This document shows, piece by piece, positions 32,640 through 45,600 of a DNA stretch of 64,000 bases. The stretch spans positions 1,006,001 to 1,070,000 of the forward strand of contig NC_086179.1 in the NCBI RefSeq assembly GCF_023053635.1. The letters are read 5' to 3'. The stretch's first letter is position 1. Every line of letters starts with the position of its first letter. Below the pieces are notes generated by a model. The model searched no databases and was not told the DNA's origin. It saw only the letters and a list, made by a program, of their open reading frames with translations. Position numbers and translations under genes: made by a program. The stretch is from Elgaria multicarinata webbii (taxonomy: Eukaryota; Chordata; Lepidosauria; Squamata; Anguidae).

Positions 32640-32845
32640 TTGATCCTCTTTCAAATGCTTCCTGAAAACATATCCTTTCACACAGGCTTTCCCTGGGTTT
32701 TAATTTAGTTATATATTGCCTTTTTAATGTTTAACATTTTAAATTTATCTACACTTGTATTTCATGGTTTTAATTGTGCAGTGCCCAGAGAGCATCGGCT
32801 GATGGGTAGTATGAAAATGAAATAAATAAATGAATAAATAAAGAC
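32640..32845 (+). mobile_element. L2-clade LINE 3' tail
   Basis: 'cagtgcccagagagcatcgg' and 'ctgatgggtagtatgaaaat' followed by TAAA/TGAA repeats are a diverged L2 end. An oppositely oriented short tail lies directly upstream (32570-32640). Confidence 0.65.
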
Positions 32846-32849
32846 TGTG

Positions 32850-32962
32850 AGAGCCTGTGACTGGCCCAAATTCACCCAGTGGGTTTCCGTGGCTGAGTGG
32901 GGACGAGAACCCGGATCTCCTGACTCCCAGTCCAACACTCTAACCACTACACCACACTGACT
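32850..32962 (-). mobile_element. MIR-like tRNA-derived SINE fragment
   Basis: 'cccaaattcacccagtgggt', 'ggacgagaacccggatctcc' and 'ctctaaccactacaccacac' correspond to the MIR segment 'ggtcacacagctagtaagtg...gggatttgaacccagg...ccactacaccacactg'. Confidence 0.65.
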
Positions 32963-32999
32963 ATTGTTAAATGAATGCCTAAAGTCCAGGACAGCTCAG

Positions 33000-34591
33000 A
33001 ATGCTGGTGAATGGTTTCCTGCCTTCGCCCTCAAAGTGGCCAGAGCCACGAGTCACGGCTGCCACGTGCTGCCGCTTTCCCTTGCTCGCTCTGGCCTCAG
33101 CTGGCCTTGCATCAGCCCTTGAAGCAGGCCAAACGCTCTGCTCCTAATTATGCTGTCTGGGAATGCGTGGCTTGGGGTGGAGGAGAAGCCGTGGTCTCTT
33201 CCCCCCCCTCTCTGCCCATGCCTCTTCCTGGAAATCATGCCGTGGTGCTGGGCCCCTCGGGAGGCCCTTGTGCGTCAGAGGGGGCCAATTCATCCACTTG
33301 CGAAGCTGACAGCACCTGCCAGAGCTCTGACTAGGGCCTCCGTCACCCCCTGGGGCCATTCCTGGGGGACGGAATATGCACGGCAGTGTGTGAGATTGGT
33401 ATGTGTCATAAGCTAACGGAGTGCAAGAATGTGTTTTAGGAACTCGGGTAAAGGCGCTTGCTGCAGGTGGGGGGGAGGGGGAGGGGGAGGGGCTAGTTAA
33501 TCCCTGAAAGCAAAACCTGGCTTGGTTTAGGAGCTGGACCTTCATGAGGGGGCTTCTGAAGTCAGCTATAACCCTGGCTGCATTGAGAAGAAGCCCTCTT
33601 AAGAGCGGTATACAGGAGCCAGGCACAGGGCGTACGACAAGGCCTGAAGCTCCTGCCTGAGTCAAGGTGCGAAGATGTACGTTTAATATAAAGGAACTGG
33701 GTCCAGTGTTAAGTAGAGCATTACAAACTGTAAGATTTTTTACCTGGCAGAGCACAGAGATCCTGGGAGAATGTGATGCCTACCCAACATGATTACCTAA
33801 GCTCTGCCAACCACACCTGCCAGATAGGTAACTAAGATCTAAATGATGATGGCTTTGTTGGCTGAGCAGAACTGTAATTTTAATGAGGTGTCTACCAGCC
33901 ACTATTTCTATTATGCTTCTACTCATCCTACCTGCATTGTATGTAGCAATGCCGCTTGCTTATTTTATCCTTGCAAAGTTTTGTTTTTCTCTAATACGCT
34001 TTGAGCAATACCTCTGTATGGGGCGATAGCACTTTGTGTTATCTGGCTTGAAGGGGACTTCAGGGACCACAACTCAATCGTTCTTTTTTGGAAGCTCGGA
34101 ACACTCCGCTGGGATTTATAAATCTGTTGCTGAGCGGGGTCTCTCCATACAGCTGCTGTTTAATCTCTTAGCCAGGTGAGTCACCGACACACCTGTTCAG
34201 GTAAGGGAAACAAGCTAGCCAGATGGAGCAAGAATGTTTTTCCCATCTCACCTGGACTCCCACTTCTGGGACTGTTACATGCCTCTGGCACTCGAGTGAG
34301 CACCAGTCCCCATCCAGCCTTCTTGGAAGATGAGATACCAAGACTGACGTGGGGCATGAGTGGTGTGGTGAGAAGCAGTCAAGGCACATAGCTGTGAGGG
34401 TGCTGCTGCGTTGAGCCAAGAGCCTCACTCTGGCCGGAGGACGGCTGGCAAGTAGCCACTGCTACCAAGAGTAGCTGAACATCCGTCAGTTGGAAGTGAA
34501 TCCATTTGGGCTGACTTCTGGACCATCCTCTCCGGCATTGGAGGGAAGAAAGTGGCCCCCCTTTGCACTGAGCACACACAGGACTCACAGC

Positions 34592-34651
<60 letters not shown>

Positions 34652-34960
34652 ATGAGCACTTTGTGGGGTTTTTAAAAATCTTGTGTGCTACCTTAAAGGC
34701 AGCCTAGAAATAATGAGAGGAAGGCAGACAGGCAGGCAAAGCGACATGCCAGTCAGCTACACACGGGGCGGGGGCTATCCCAACACACGTAAGTGTTCCC
34801 TTTCCTGTCCTACCTTTCACCACAATCCAGAAAGCAGAGCCTAGGCACATGTCCAGTGTGCCCATCTCTCTGTTCTGCCTGGAAGTTGAAAACCCAAAGC
34901 ACAGCTGCTACAACTCCATGAAAGACACCCGAGGGAGGGAGGGAGCATCGGTAGCACTTC
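33000..34960. other. Intergenic, no gene recognised
   Basis: No coding signature. It contains a G-rich GGGGGA tandem at about 33468-33492, a LINE-like tail at about 33940-34030 and a (GA)n tract. Confidence 0.5.
34593..34648. repeat. (GA)n microsatellite
   Basis: About 28 uninterrupted GA units. Confidence 0.97.
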
Positions 34961-34999
34961 GCAGCTGGGACAGCATGGCAGAGCCCAGGCTTTTTGGCT

Positions 35000-35370
35000 G
35001 TAAAGACCATGCAACAGGCGCGCCAGTTGGGGACGTTGGGGAGGGCCTCCTCGGTGGCTGCTCCAGCACTCGGGAACTCTCTTCCCAGGGAAGCTAGACC
35101 GGCTGCCTCCCTGGTGTGCTTTAGGAGGCAGGCAAAGACTTTGCTGTTCCAGCAAGGCTGTGGTGAATGACCTGGACCTTTGTCTGTCCCAAGGACTTTT
35201 AAAATTGTCATTTTAAATGTTTAAATATTGGAATATGCTTAATATAGTTTTAACTTTTGTGTATCTCTATTTATAGGTTTTTTATGTATATGTTTTAAAT
35301 TTCTGTAATGCCGCTTTGAGGCCCAGCAGTGGACAAAAGGCGGGATATCGATGATGATGATGATGATGCA
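35000..35370 (+). mobile_element. L2-like LINE 3' end
   Basis: Broken coding remnants resemble the L2 C-terminus (SSVAAPALGNSLP-like, then RRQAKTLLFQQG-like). A UTR ending 'gccgctttgaggcccagcag' and a (GAT)n tail at 35349-35368 follow. Confidence 0.65.
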
Positions 35371-35539
35371 GCACTGGGACCTGCACCCACTGAAAAGGGC
35401 GGAATGGCCTGAGAAGAATGGAGGCAGGAGGCTTGTGGAGTGAACGCAAACATTAAGGAGCAAAGTAGCCACGTGCGGAGAGCTCAAACGATGATGCATC
35501 CCCTGAAGTTGTTTCTCAGTCGAACAGAAACAAAGGGGG

Positions 35540-36110
35540 GGATCTGTGGGGTCCCGCGGGAAAGTCAACAGGCCCGGATGGGAGGGCGATTGCGCTGCGC
35601 AGCTGACCGGCCCAGGGCTCCTCCAAGCGGGGACGCTGCCCAAGCAGGCGCGGGGCTCCCCGGGGTTTTGCGCGAGGCGGCGTGGCCGGGCTCCTCCGAC
35701 TTCGCCCAGGGGCGAGAACTCCCGTCCCAAAGGCCGGCCCATCCCGAGCCCCCCACCCTAGGGAAAGGCTGCACGTGGGCGCGAAGGGGCGCCGCTGCCG
35801 CGCCTCTGCGGACTCGGACCCCGATGAGAGGACTTGATGTGGGGCCGGTTCACAGGTGCCATTCTCGCTTGGGGCGTGGGAAACGGGGCTCTTGCTCTTT
35901 AAAGGTCACTGGGAATGAAATAGGGTTTCCCCACCAGATTTAATTCTGCCGCGTCCTTCTGTTCCTGCACGGAGTTGTGGGTAGCGAGCGACTCCTTCGG
36001 GAAGTCTGGCAGGCAGGTGGGCGGCGGTGACCGGATCGCTTCCCCGGGATCATTCCGCGCAGGGGGCCAGCGAAGGGGCGCCAAGCGAAGGGAGATCTTC
36101 AGCAGACGAA
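35540..36110. other. CpG island D, orphan
   Basis: A block of about 0.55 kb is dense in CpG in otherwise ordinary DNA, about 3 kb beyond the RBM28 3' end. Open frames here have no domain. No transcript can be assigned. Confidence 0.6.
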
Positions 36111-36424
36111 TTGGGACAGGCAACTGTTTTATGAGGGCCTGTCGCGCGAGGGCTGATGGCTTTCTGATGAAACCATGCAGAGGGGTGACAAAAGAGAAAG
36201 AAACAGCTTCTGAATCAGCCCTTCCTAAATTAGCCCCCTCGGCAATGATGAGGCATCCCGCCCTCTGGTGGAAGGAATCTGTGGCTGCGAGTCAGATGGG
36301 GGAGAAGGTCTGCTGGGGTGGGGGGACGGGAGGCTTTGCGCTCCGGGGAGGAAAAGGCACGCGGAGTCTGAAGGCCGGCTCCTGCTGTCACTGCAGGCTG
36401 TGCGGGATGATGATGATCATGAGG

Positions 36425-36545
36425 ACAATAAAATTATTTGTTACCCACCTCTCCCTCTGGATCAAGGCGGGGTACAACACAAATGCGAACACCATGAAAT
36501 ACACATAGCTAATTAAAACATTTAAAACTAATACATTATTAAAAG
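36425..36545 (-). mobile_element. LINE 3' tail
   Basis: 'acccacctctccctctggatcaaggcggg' followed by AT-rich UTR is the reverse complement of the tail type seen at 2600-2725 and 8463-8584. Confidence 0.65.
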
Positions 36546-36789
36546 CAGCACATTATTAAAACTGGAGGCAAGTTAGAGAAGTGCATTGCGGCGAGCAGAG
36601 AGCAAAGTTTGCAGTGCCTCCGCTCTGGAAAGGAAGGCGTTTGCTATGGCAGCTGCTGCATTTCAGCATTGAACTTGGCTTATGCTTCGGAGGGCAGTAA
36701 AGTTGCCTCTAGCCCAGTCTAGGCATATAGCTTTAATGCTGGGCACAGACGTTGTAAGAGGGGTGCACAATACTGGGCTAGAGGCGTCT

Positions 36790-37952
36790 TTACCTACTTA
36801 CTGCCAGACTAATCTGATCTCATTCTTTGATTGGGTAACCTCTCTTGTTGACGAAGTGCCCCATGACATCCTGATTAACAAACTACTGGGCTAGATGGAA
36901 CAACTATTAGGTGGATCCACAGTTGGCTTCAGAATTGGATTCAATGCACACTCATCAATGGTACCTTCTCAAATTGGCGGGAGGTAATAAGCAGGGTACC
37001 GTAGGGCTCGGTCCTGGGCCCAGTGCTCTTCAATGTTTTTATTAATGACTTGGATGAGGAGGTGCAGGGAATGCTTATCAAATTTGCAGATGACACAAAA
37101 TTGGGTGGGATAGCTAAATACCCTGGGAGACAAGAAGCAGACTTCAAAGTGATCTTGATAGGCTGGAGCGTGAGGCTGAAAACAACAGAACGGAATTTAA
37201 TAGGGATAAATGCCAAGTTCGATACCTAGGAGCAAGAAACCAAAGGCACAGTTACAAGGTGGGGGATACTTGGCTCAGCAATACAACAAATGAGAAGGAT
37301 CTTGGAATTGTTGTAGATTGCAAGCTGACTATGAGCCAACAGTGTGATGTGGCTGCAAAAAAAGCAAATGCTGTTTTGCGCTGCATTAATAGAAGTATAG
37401 CTTCCAAATCATGTGAGGAACTGGTTCCCATCTATTCAACGCTGGTTAAGCCTCATCTTGAGTATTGCATCTAATTCTGGGTACACTTCAAGGATGCAGA
37501 CAAGCTGGAGCATATTCAGAGGAGGGCAACCAGGATGACCAGGGGTCTGGAAACAAAGCTCTATGAAGAGAGACTGAAAGAACTGGGCATGTTTAGCCTG
37601 GAGAAGAGGAGATTGAGGGGAGACATGATAGCGCTCTTAAAATACTTGAAAGGTTGTCACACAGAGGAGGGCCAGGATCTCTTCTTGATCATCCCAGAGT
37701 GCAGGACATGGAATAATTGGCTCAAGTTACAGGAAGCCAGATTTCAGCCAGACATCAGGAAAAACATCCCAACTGTTAGAGCAGTATAACAATGGAACCC
37801 ATCACCTAGGGCTCTCCCACACTAGAGGCCTTCAAGATGCAGCTGGACAGACATCTTTCAGGGATGCTTTGAGGTGGATTTCTGCATTAAGCAGGGAGTT
37901 TGACTTGATGGCCTTATAGCCCCCTTCCAACTCTACGATTCTATGATTGAGG
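36790..37952 (+). mobile_element. CR1 LINE, decayed, reverse transcriptase part
   Basis: Fragments match the long CR1 at 59340-62380: [99 protein letters not shown] and the 3' tail 'ccttccaactctacgattcta'. It is 5'-truncated, has an internal deletion of the KAF box region, and carries several frameshifts and stops. It is clearly older than the long copy. Confidence 0.92.
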
Positions 37953-38059
37953 GAGTTTCCTGTAAGATTTTCAGGAGGCGCCGGGAGGAATACAACTTCG
38001 GCCTGTCTGACCTCCATTTATATACCGCCCCATAGCCAAAGCTCTCTGGGCAGTTTACT

Positions 38060-38460
38060 AGAATACTAAAATACTAGAACCCGGGGTCATCCCACGAAGC
38101 TGATGGGCGGGAGATCCAGGACAGATCAAAGAAAGGACTTCTTCACGCAGTGCATAGTTATGGAACTCACTACCTCAAGATGTGGTGATGGCCACCAATT
38201 TGGATGGCTTTAAAAGGGATTTGGATACATTCCTGGAGGAGGAGAAGGCCATCCATGGCTACTAGTCCCGGTGGCTATGTGCTACCTCCAGTCTCAGATG
38301 TAGTACGCCTATTTACACCAGTTGCTGGGGAACATGGGTGGGAGGGGCTGTTGCATCGTATCCTGCGTGTGGGTTTCCCATGGGCAGCTGGCCGGCCACT
38401 GCGTGAACGGAGTGCTGGACTGGATGGACCCTTGGTCTGACCCAGCCACGGGGTTGCTCT
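38060..38460 (+). mobile_element. CR1/L3-like LINE 3' end
   Basis: Coding remnant SLPQDVVMATNLDGFKRDLDTFLEEEKAIHGY is broken into two registers. A UTR with 'ccagttgctggggaacatgg' and 'ggactggatggacccttggtctgacccagc' follows. This longest copy of the family identifies the fragments at 1813, 26494 and 45628. A minus-strand L2 tail (38010-38060) precedes it. Confidence 0.75.
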
Positions 38461-38969
38461 TATTCTCCCCAGCCGACGCTGAGAGCCTCTTTGCCTGTCC
38501 CCACGGGCCCTTCGCCCCCTGCCAGGCCCACAACCGCCTGCAAACAGATTGCCCAGAGCCGCACCCTGCTGAGGGATGACAGACTCCTGTTAGGGTGAGT
38601 CCCAGAACATGGCAGCTGGCATGGAAGCATCTCCAACCGCACAGACAGTGGCTGCAATCCCCCTTGTGAACTGTGTTTATTTCAAAAATAGATTTAAAGT
38701 ATCAGTATTCTGCCTCCCATTGCCAGTTTGACCTGGTTTACAATAAAACTCCAATTAGTAAAAAAGTAAACAACGAAAACCGGAACAGTCAAAGGAGTCA
38801 CCGGTGAGGGGACGGTGAGGGGACGGGGGCAGGAACTCTCGAAGGCATCCAGGGAACGGAGCTGCCAGGCCCCACGGCGGGAGCGCGCAGGAGAGTGCCA
38901 GGCTGCCACGGCTGAAGTCGCATTCGGAACGCACGGGTGTAACCACCACGGCCTAGGGCCCTGTTTCTA

Positions 38970-39632
38970 AGAAGGCATTTCTAAGACAGCCTTTTATTAG
39001 AAAACACGTCCGCACTGCCACGTTGCCCCAAGGCCAGGCCCTCCGCTGGCAATCTGCCCCCTTGGCCCGCTCCCAGAGGAAGGAAGCACTCCAGGAGCTC
39101 AGAGGAGTCTCTTCTCAGCCCCACGGGCAAAGTGCAACCCTGACCCCGCCCTCACCAGCAAGGGGGCAGCGTCAAAACACTGAGCAGGCACACAAGGGCT
39201 CAGGCCTGCCCCCTTCCAACAGGCCCCGGAGGGGACCGGGCAAAGCAGAGGCTGCACCCGGAGGAGCCCAGCGCAGCTCTGCCTCCGTGCCAAGCAGGCC
39301 TTCCCCATCGGACCAGGCCAGCTTCAAGGTGGCGAGAAATCCAGCCTCGGCGGCTTCGTCCCCCTGGGCAGAAGGCCTGGACCAGCAGGGCCTCCTCCCA
39401 CTTCGAGAGCTTCCAGACTGGCCGTGGCCTCCTTCCGGCACGATGGCCTCCGAAGCACGGCCCCGAGGGGCAAGTGGACACCCAGGAGGCTCTGGCGGCA
39501 GCTGCCCCTGGAAAGAGCCCGTCGCGCCAGGTGGCTCCCTCCATCTGGCCGAGGCAAGCAGTCCCAGAGGCCGAGGAAGGGGGCCTCCGACAGGGCGCGA
39601 ACACTGCCGGCCGGGCCCCCCGCCAGAGCCAC
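38970..39632 (-). other. RBM28: RBM28 3' UTR with poly(A) signal
   Basis: On the minus strand an AATAAA lies at 38998-38993, about 640 nt beyond the stop codon. Cleavage is expected near 38970-38980. A second AATAAA at 38681-38676 could serve a longer form. No repeat is seen between the stop codon and the first signal. Confidence 0.65.
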
Positions 39633-42600
39633 TCAACTGTCAAACCATTTGCCCCTCTTGGCGGGCAGAGCACTCCCGCCGGAGCCCAGGATCTTGCGCT
39701 TGTATTGCTCCACCAGCTGCTCAAAACGGGCCTCCGCCTGGCTGGGTCCCGCCCGCCGCTTCCTCTTGGGCACCTGCAGGAGAAATCAGCACATCAGCAC
39801 CCACGCCGGGGAGGAGCACCTTGGCACGCAGACGGGCAAAGCCACAGAGGCGGTGGCTTTCGCTTGTGCAAGGCAAACCCAGTGTGCCGGGAAGAGGCGC
39901 AGGGGTCGGCGGGGAGAGGATGGCGACTCACCCGCTCCGGCATCTCACGGGGCTGCTTCTCCTGCCTCCGTGCCTTGCCCGGGGCTGCCGGCTTCTTGGT
40001 GCAGGGCAGCTGAGCTTTGCCCTTATCACGCTTCCTGCGGGGAGAGACGTTGCTCAGCGTCATGGGAGTGGCAGCACCAGCGCCCTTCTCCTTGCCCTGC
40101 TAACACCTGCCTCACCGCAGCCAGGATTATCTGTGCCCAAGCGCAGCTGTTTCTCCCAAGGGGCTGCCCAGAGATCTTGCCCTCCACCCTCCGCCGCACG
40201 GCCACGCCTCCACGTCCCACGGGCACCAGGCGCTGGGCAGAAGCTGCAGCACCTGGCCCTGAACGGGCTGCTCTGTGGTGCCGAGGTGGGCACGGAGTGA
40301 CATTGAACCAGAGGGTCTGACGGAGAACAGGGGTGGGAGCAGCAAGGCAAAGGGGGGAAGACGAGGCAGAGCAGGTGAAGGAGGGCAGCGGGCGAGGCGG
40401 GAGGGCCGAGGTTAGCGCAATGGGGGAGGCAGCAGGAGGGCCCACAGCCGGCCCTCCCTCCCTCCCGCTGGAAGACCCACCCACCCCTCTTTGCTCCTGC
40501 CCTCGTCGCTACCTGATCTTGGGCCCCCGGTGGGACGGCAGAGCCAGGACCATGCGGCGCTTCTTGCCCCCAGGCAGCTCCACCTGCTCCACCTCTGCAC
40601 GCGTCTGGAACCCCGACCAGGAGGTGGCACCTTCGGAGGGAGGCAGGCCTGGGGGAGGCCGTTTGGCTGCCGGAGGGCCCTCGGGCCTCTTCTCTGGGGG
40701 CTTCTTCCGCCCCGCAGCGTCCGGTGCGTGCTTGTGCCCTGCAGGAGCTCTGCCCACGTTTGTCGCTGGGGGTCTCTTCCTCCCCTTGCCCCCCAGGGTG
40801 GGTTTTCCAGGGGGCCCGGGCTCCCTGGTGCTGGCTGCAGCCCCCTTGCCCGCTTGCTTCTGCCTCAGCTTTTGCTGCACAAGAGAGAGGAAGGTCATCC
40901 CAGGGCAACAACCCATGGGAGGCAAACTGCACTCAGTGTGGTGGTGGTGGTGGGTCGGGGAATGGGGCAGGCTCCCCCTTCACACAGACACCTGGCTGAG
41001 CCATCATGTGTGATGTTTGGAGTGTGAACGCTTTTGTGCCAAGAGTTGCAATGCCACGGCTTGAACACCTGCAGCAGAGGTGTGCAAACTCAGCCTCCTG
41101 GGTAATCCCAGTTCCCTGGCTGGGAGGGAGCTACTGGCCAGCATTTATCCAGGCAGGCTTCTGGGACGGCACTGGTGTTTCCAAAGCCATAAGGGCTAGA
41201 AGCTCAGGATGGGGAGGGTGGGTGGGGGAGGAGTTAAAGGGAAATTGGGATTTTTCAGGACCTAAGTTCTGCATTTGCATGGCAAAGTCATTGTGGATGT
41301 GCAGAACGCAGGCGGCATGAGGGGCATCAGGGCAGCCTCCCTCCGATGGCCTTACAGGCCCCTTCCAACGCTACGATTCTATGAGCTCAGGGCCCAGGAG
41401 CCACCGTTTCTTCAAACCAGGGGACTTCGGCTATGGGGTGGTATATAAATGTAATAAATAAATAAAATAAAAAGAGGCTGCAAAGCCTCAGCGTCCTGTG
41501 TGTTCCTCTGAGGATGAGGGCCCAGCAGAGCCCTTGCCGGAAACCTGCGAGGAGCTGGGGAAATTCCCTCACGAGGGCTGTGGAGGGAGCCTTTCCCTCC
41601 GCCCAGGGCAGCCCAATTCGGCCATGAATTCCCCTTTGCCGCCCAGCCCTGTGAGCCTGACAAGGGGCCGGGGTGGGTGCCTGTGTCCGCCACCAGAGCG
41701 TCTCCTACCAGGCTGCGCTGAGCGCGCTGCTCCTTCAGCTTCAGCTTCCGCCGATCCTCCAGGGAGAACTCCACAATGGGGCGCTGTGGAAACAGAGCGC
41801 AGCTGAGTCACCGGCACTGCGGGCCGCCGCCAAGAAGGCCCCTCGCGCCACCCAGGCTGGACTTTCCCTGCACAAAGAGCACCAGCCGGCCAGCCCCCTG
41901 CGAGCCCTGTCTCTGGGGCAGCTGTGGGCACAGGAGGCCCACGGAACGTGGGATGCCAGCACTTCCCCTCCCAAGCAGATGCCTGGAACTCACAGGGGTG
42001 GAAAAGGCCTCATCCGCAAACGGCCTAATTCTGGGGCAGCCGGCCTGCTCATTGACCCCCGCGCCCTGGAGGAGGCCCGGCCCCTGCTACCTGATCCATA
42101 GTTTTAACTGGGGAGCCCACCACGGAACCCAGGGCCTCCTACAACGAGAGGCAGGTGCTCTCCCTCCGAGGGGCGGTTTCTCCCCCAGGAGGAATGCGAA
42201 GAGGGCCGCCGCTGCTGACGCCGCCCTCCCGCTCCGCAAGGCCCCGTCGTGCGCACGCCACTGCTTTTGCAGCCTCCGCTTCGCAGGGGATTGGAGGCAC
42301 CCACCTTTTGGTCCCCAAACTGCTGGGGGTTGTTGTTGAGGTGGCGGAGGGCTGCCAGGGCGTGCTCGTGCTCCTGGAACTCCACAAAGGCGTAGCCCAG
42401 GGACTGGCCCCGGCCCTTCCCAGCAGGCGCCTTCAAGTCCCGCATCACCCGGCTCTGTGGAGAGATGGAAGGTAGAAGCTCACCGGCTGCAGGCAGAGCG
42501 GCGACCAAGCTGACGGCCTCTGACCGGCTGGAGGCCAAGACACCCAGCTCAGCCCTGAGGGAGCCAGGGCCTCTGGTCCACTGTGGGAGAGCAGCGGCCT

Positions 42601-45600
42601 TGAACAGGCTACATCCCGAAGGAACTGGAATTGCCACCTTCCAAGATGAATCAGATAAGAATGGAGGGAAAGCACAACTGATCATTTTAGGGGGATTGTT
42701 TTGTTTTGAAAAAAGAATGCAAGCTTCTTTAAATTGAGTTCACTGAGGCTTTGGTTTGCCGGCTGAAGAGCTGCTGTTGCCTCATTTGCTCTTTAGTGCG
42801 TAATTGTGTGGTTTCCATACTGGATTTGTTTTCTGTTTTTGAGGTTACGTTCAGCACCTTGGGATCCTGTGGATTAAAGGGCGGTTTACACATTTAAGTA
42901 AATAAGTAACCTAACCATGCACCACTGGGTTTGCGTTTCTGACTCTGCACGCTCACCAAGCCCGAGCGGCAGGAAGCGGCAGCCCCGCCCAGCCTGTCGG
43001 GTCGCAGCGCCACGCCACGCCCTCCTGGCGCTCTGCATCACTGGGATATCTGCAGGACCACCAAACCGGAAAGGCACACGTGTTATCCTGAGAATGACCG
43101 TTGGCACTTTGAACCCAGAAAGTCAGGTTCCTAGGCTGTAAGGCTGCAGAGAAAGACTTGAGAATGCGTGGGCAGCATCGGGGTGAGGGAGAAAGATCTC
43201 CTGTGGCCAGGTGGGGGGGGGAGTGGGGGGGGCGCTCAGCACTTGGGCTCAGTCTCCCATCGCGTCGGTCTTCTGGGTTCCTCCTGCTTCTCGAGGCACG
43301 GCTGTTCCTGCAGAAACCCAACTCCCGATCTGCCTCCCCATTTCCCCAACCCAGCCCAAACTTTCCACCTTCTTTGACTCTGGAACAGAGAAGCAGGATA
43401 AGACCATCAAAGCAGTCACACGACCAGAGGGGAGTCAGAAAAGCACCCCTCTTTGGGCACCCACAGGGAAGGCGGCCGTGCTCAGAGACCTCCATCCACC
43501 CACCCACCCACCCGCCCACCCCTTCCTTCAGCCCCAGAGGTAGAATTCATTCCTTAGATTCAAGGGTCAGCTTTGCTACCTGACTTGCAGCTCTGGCTGC
43601 AGCCACCAGGGGTCACAAGTAAACCGTCACAGGAGGGAGAAGCGCTCCTGGCCAAAGGCCCTGCTCCGTGGCTCTGGGCCACGTGTGGCCAGCCCCAGGC
43701 TCACCTCCTTGATCCGCACGCCGGGCACGCTGCCGACCGCCTGCAGCATCAGCTTTCGGAGCCGAGCATCGTCGACGCTCTTGGGCAGGTTGTGGACGCA
43801 AAGCCTCGTGCGGGACACAAAGATGTTCTGGTCCTTCAGCTTCTGCCGCTTCAGCTCCTCAAACTGAAAGAGGGAGATGGGGGGGGGGGAAGGGTCACGG
43901 CTATGCAGGGCAGAGGGGAGGGCACAAATGCCGGGGACCCAGAACTGCCCAGAGGTCACAGCCCAAGCGGCCAGGTGGGAAGCACAGTCACCTGCCCGGC
44001 TTGCGCCTTGCTTTGGCCAACTCTCAAAGCGCTTCATAGAATCATAGAATAGCAGAGTTGGAAGGGGCCTACAAGGCCATCGAGTCCAACCCCCTGCTCA
44101 ATGCAGGAATCCACCCTAAAGCATCCCTGACAGATGCTTGTCCAGCTGCCTCTTGAAGGCCTCTAGTGTGGGACAGCCCACAACCTCCCCAGGCAACTGG
44201 TTCCATTGTCATACTGCTCTAACAGTCAGGAAGTTTTTCCTGATGTCCAGCTGGAATCTGGCTTCCTTTAACTTGAGCCCGTTAACTTCCTTTAACTTCG
44301 CCTGAGTATCGCCCCCTGCCCCCAAATGCTGGCTCTTCCCCTCTGATTTTGACTTATCTAAAGCCAAATACAGGTCAAAGGACCACCCCGATCCCATGGC
44401 CACGTTGCTGCTCGGAAAGGAACCAAGCAGGCGAGATGCCCCCACTCAAGGCATCAGCCCCACTGCTCTCCAAGGGCTCCAGAGAAGTCCCCAGCAGGAG
44501 GCTGAGCTATGCCCCCGGGAGAGAGACCAGAACCCTCCCTCCCTCTCCATCAAGTTCCCTTTCCACCAGGAAACGGCCAAGCAAGGGGTAAGACCATAAC
44601 ACAGCGGGATAATACTCAATTTCCAGAGTAGGAGCCATGTCAGTTGGACCCCACCCCCACCCCACAGGGCTAACTGTCATCTCGACCCTGTGGGGAGGAA
44701 GGAGCTGTGGGTCTGCCCCTCCATTGGGAGATGAGAGGGGGGAGCAGGGCCCTCCCACCAGCCTGAACAGCCTCCTTCATTTCTTTTTCTTTTCTCCCTC
44801 TTCCCTCCCCATCCCCTTTTCCTTGTGTGTCATGTCTTTTTTAGGATGTAAGCCTGAAGGCAGGGGCTGTTTTCTTTACTGATCAATGGTAAGCCGCTCC
44901 GAGAGCCTTTTTGGCTGAGGTGCGGGATAAAAACACTCTAAATAAATAAATAAGAGCCCCTGCTGGGCACGATGTGTCCGTCCGTCCGTCCCTCCCAGGT
45001 TCAATCCCCGGCAGCACCGCCAGGGAGGGCGAGGGGAGAACCCTGCCTGGAACAGCGGAGAATCATGGCCAGCAGGCATCGAAGGACCATGGGCCTGACC
45101 CTGGCGAAGGGGCTTCCTATGTCCAAGGTTGGCATTCACGCTCCAGGTGGATGAGCTGCATGGGCTCATTCATTACACTCCCCCGTCCAGCTCATTGGAG
45201 CGCCAAGAGTTGACGGCACTCAGAGGCGTTTGTTCCCCACCAACCAACTCTGAACAACTAACATCACTAACAAGATGCAAAACGTTTTGCTTCCCATGAG
45301 TCTCTGACCAGCATGGAAGGCCCTGGCAGAAGAGCGAAGGGGCCGCTGGAGGGAAGAGACTCTCCGACACGCCAGATTTGGCCTACTCTGCATGGGAGCT
45401 GCTCCCCCAGGCCTGGGCAAAGGAAAATAACGGCCGTCTCCTGGAAGTGACACGGTGCCTCATCCAAGCTCCTTGATCAAAATCCAGCCCCGGATGCTCC
45501 CAAGGCAAAAGTGCAGATTTCAGCTGGGTCATCTCTCCCCCTTGCCCCCAGTTCAGCAAGTAGACTTCTAAAATGATGCCTGGTGTGGAGAAAGGGAGTA

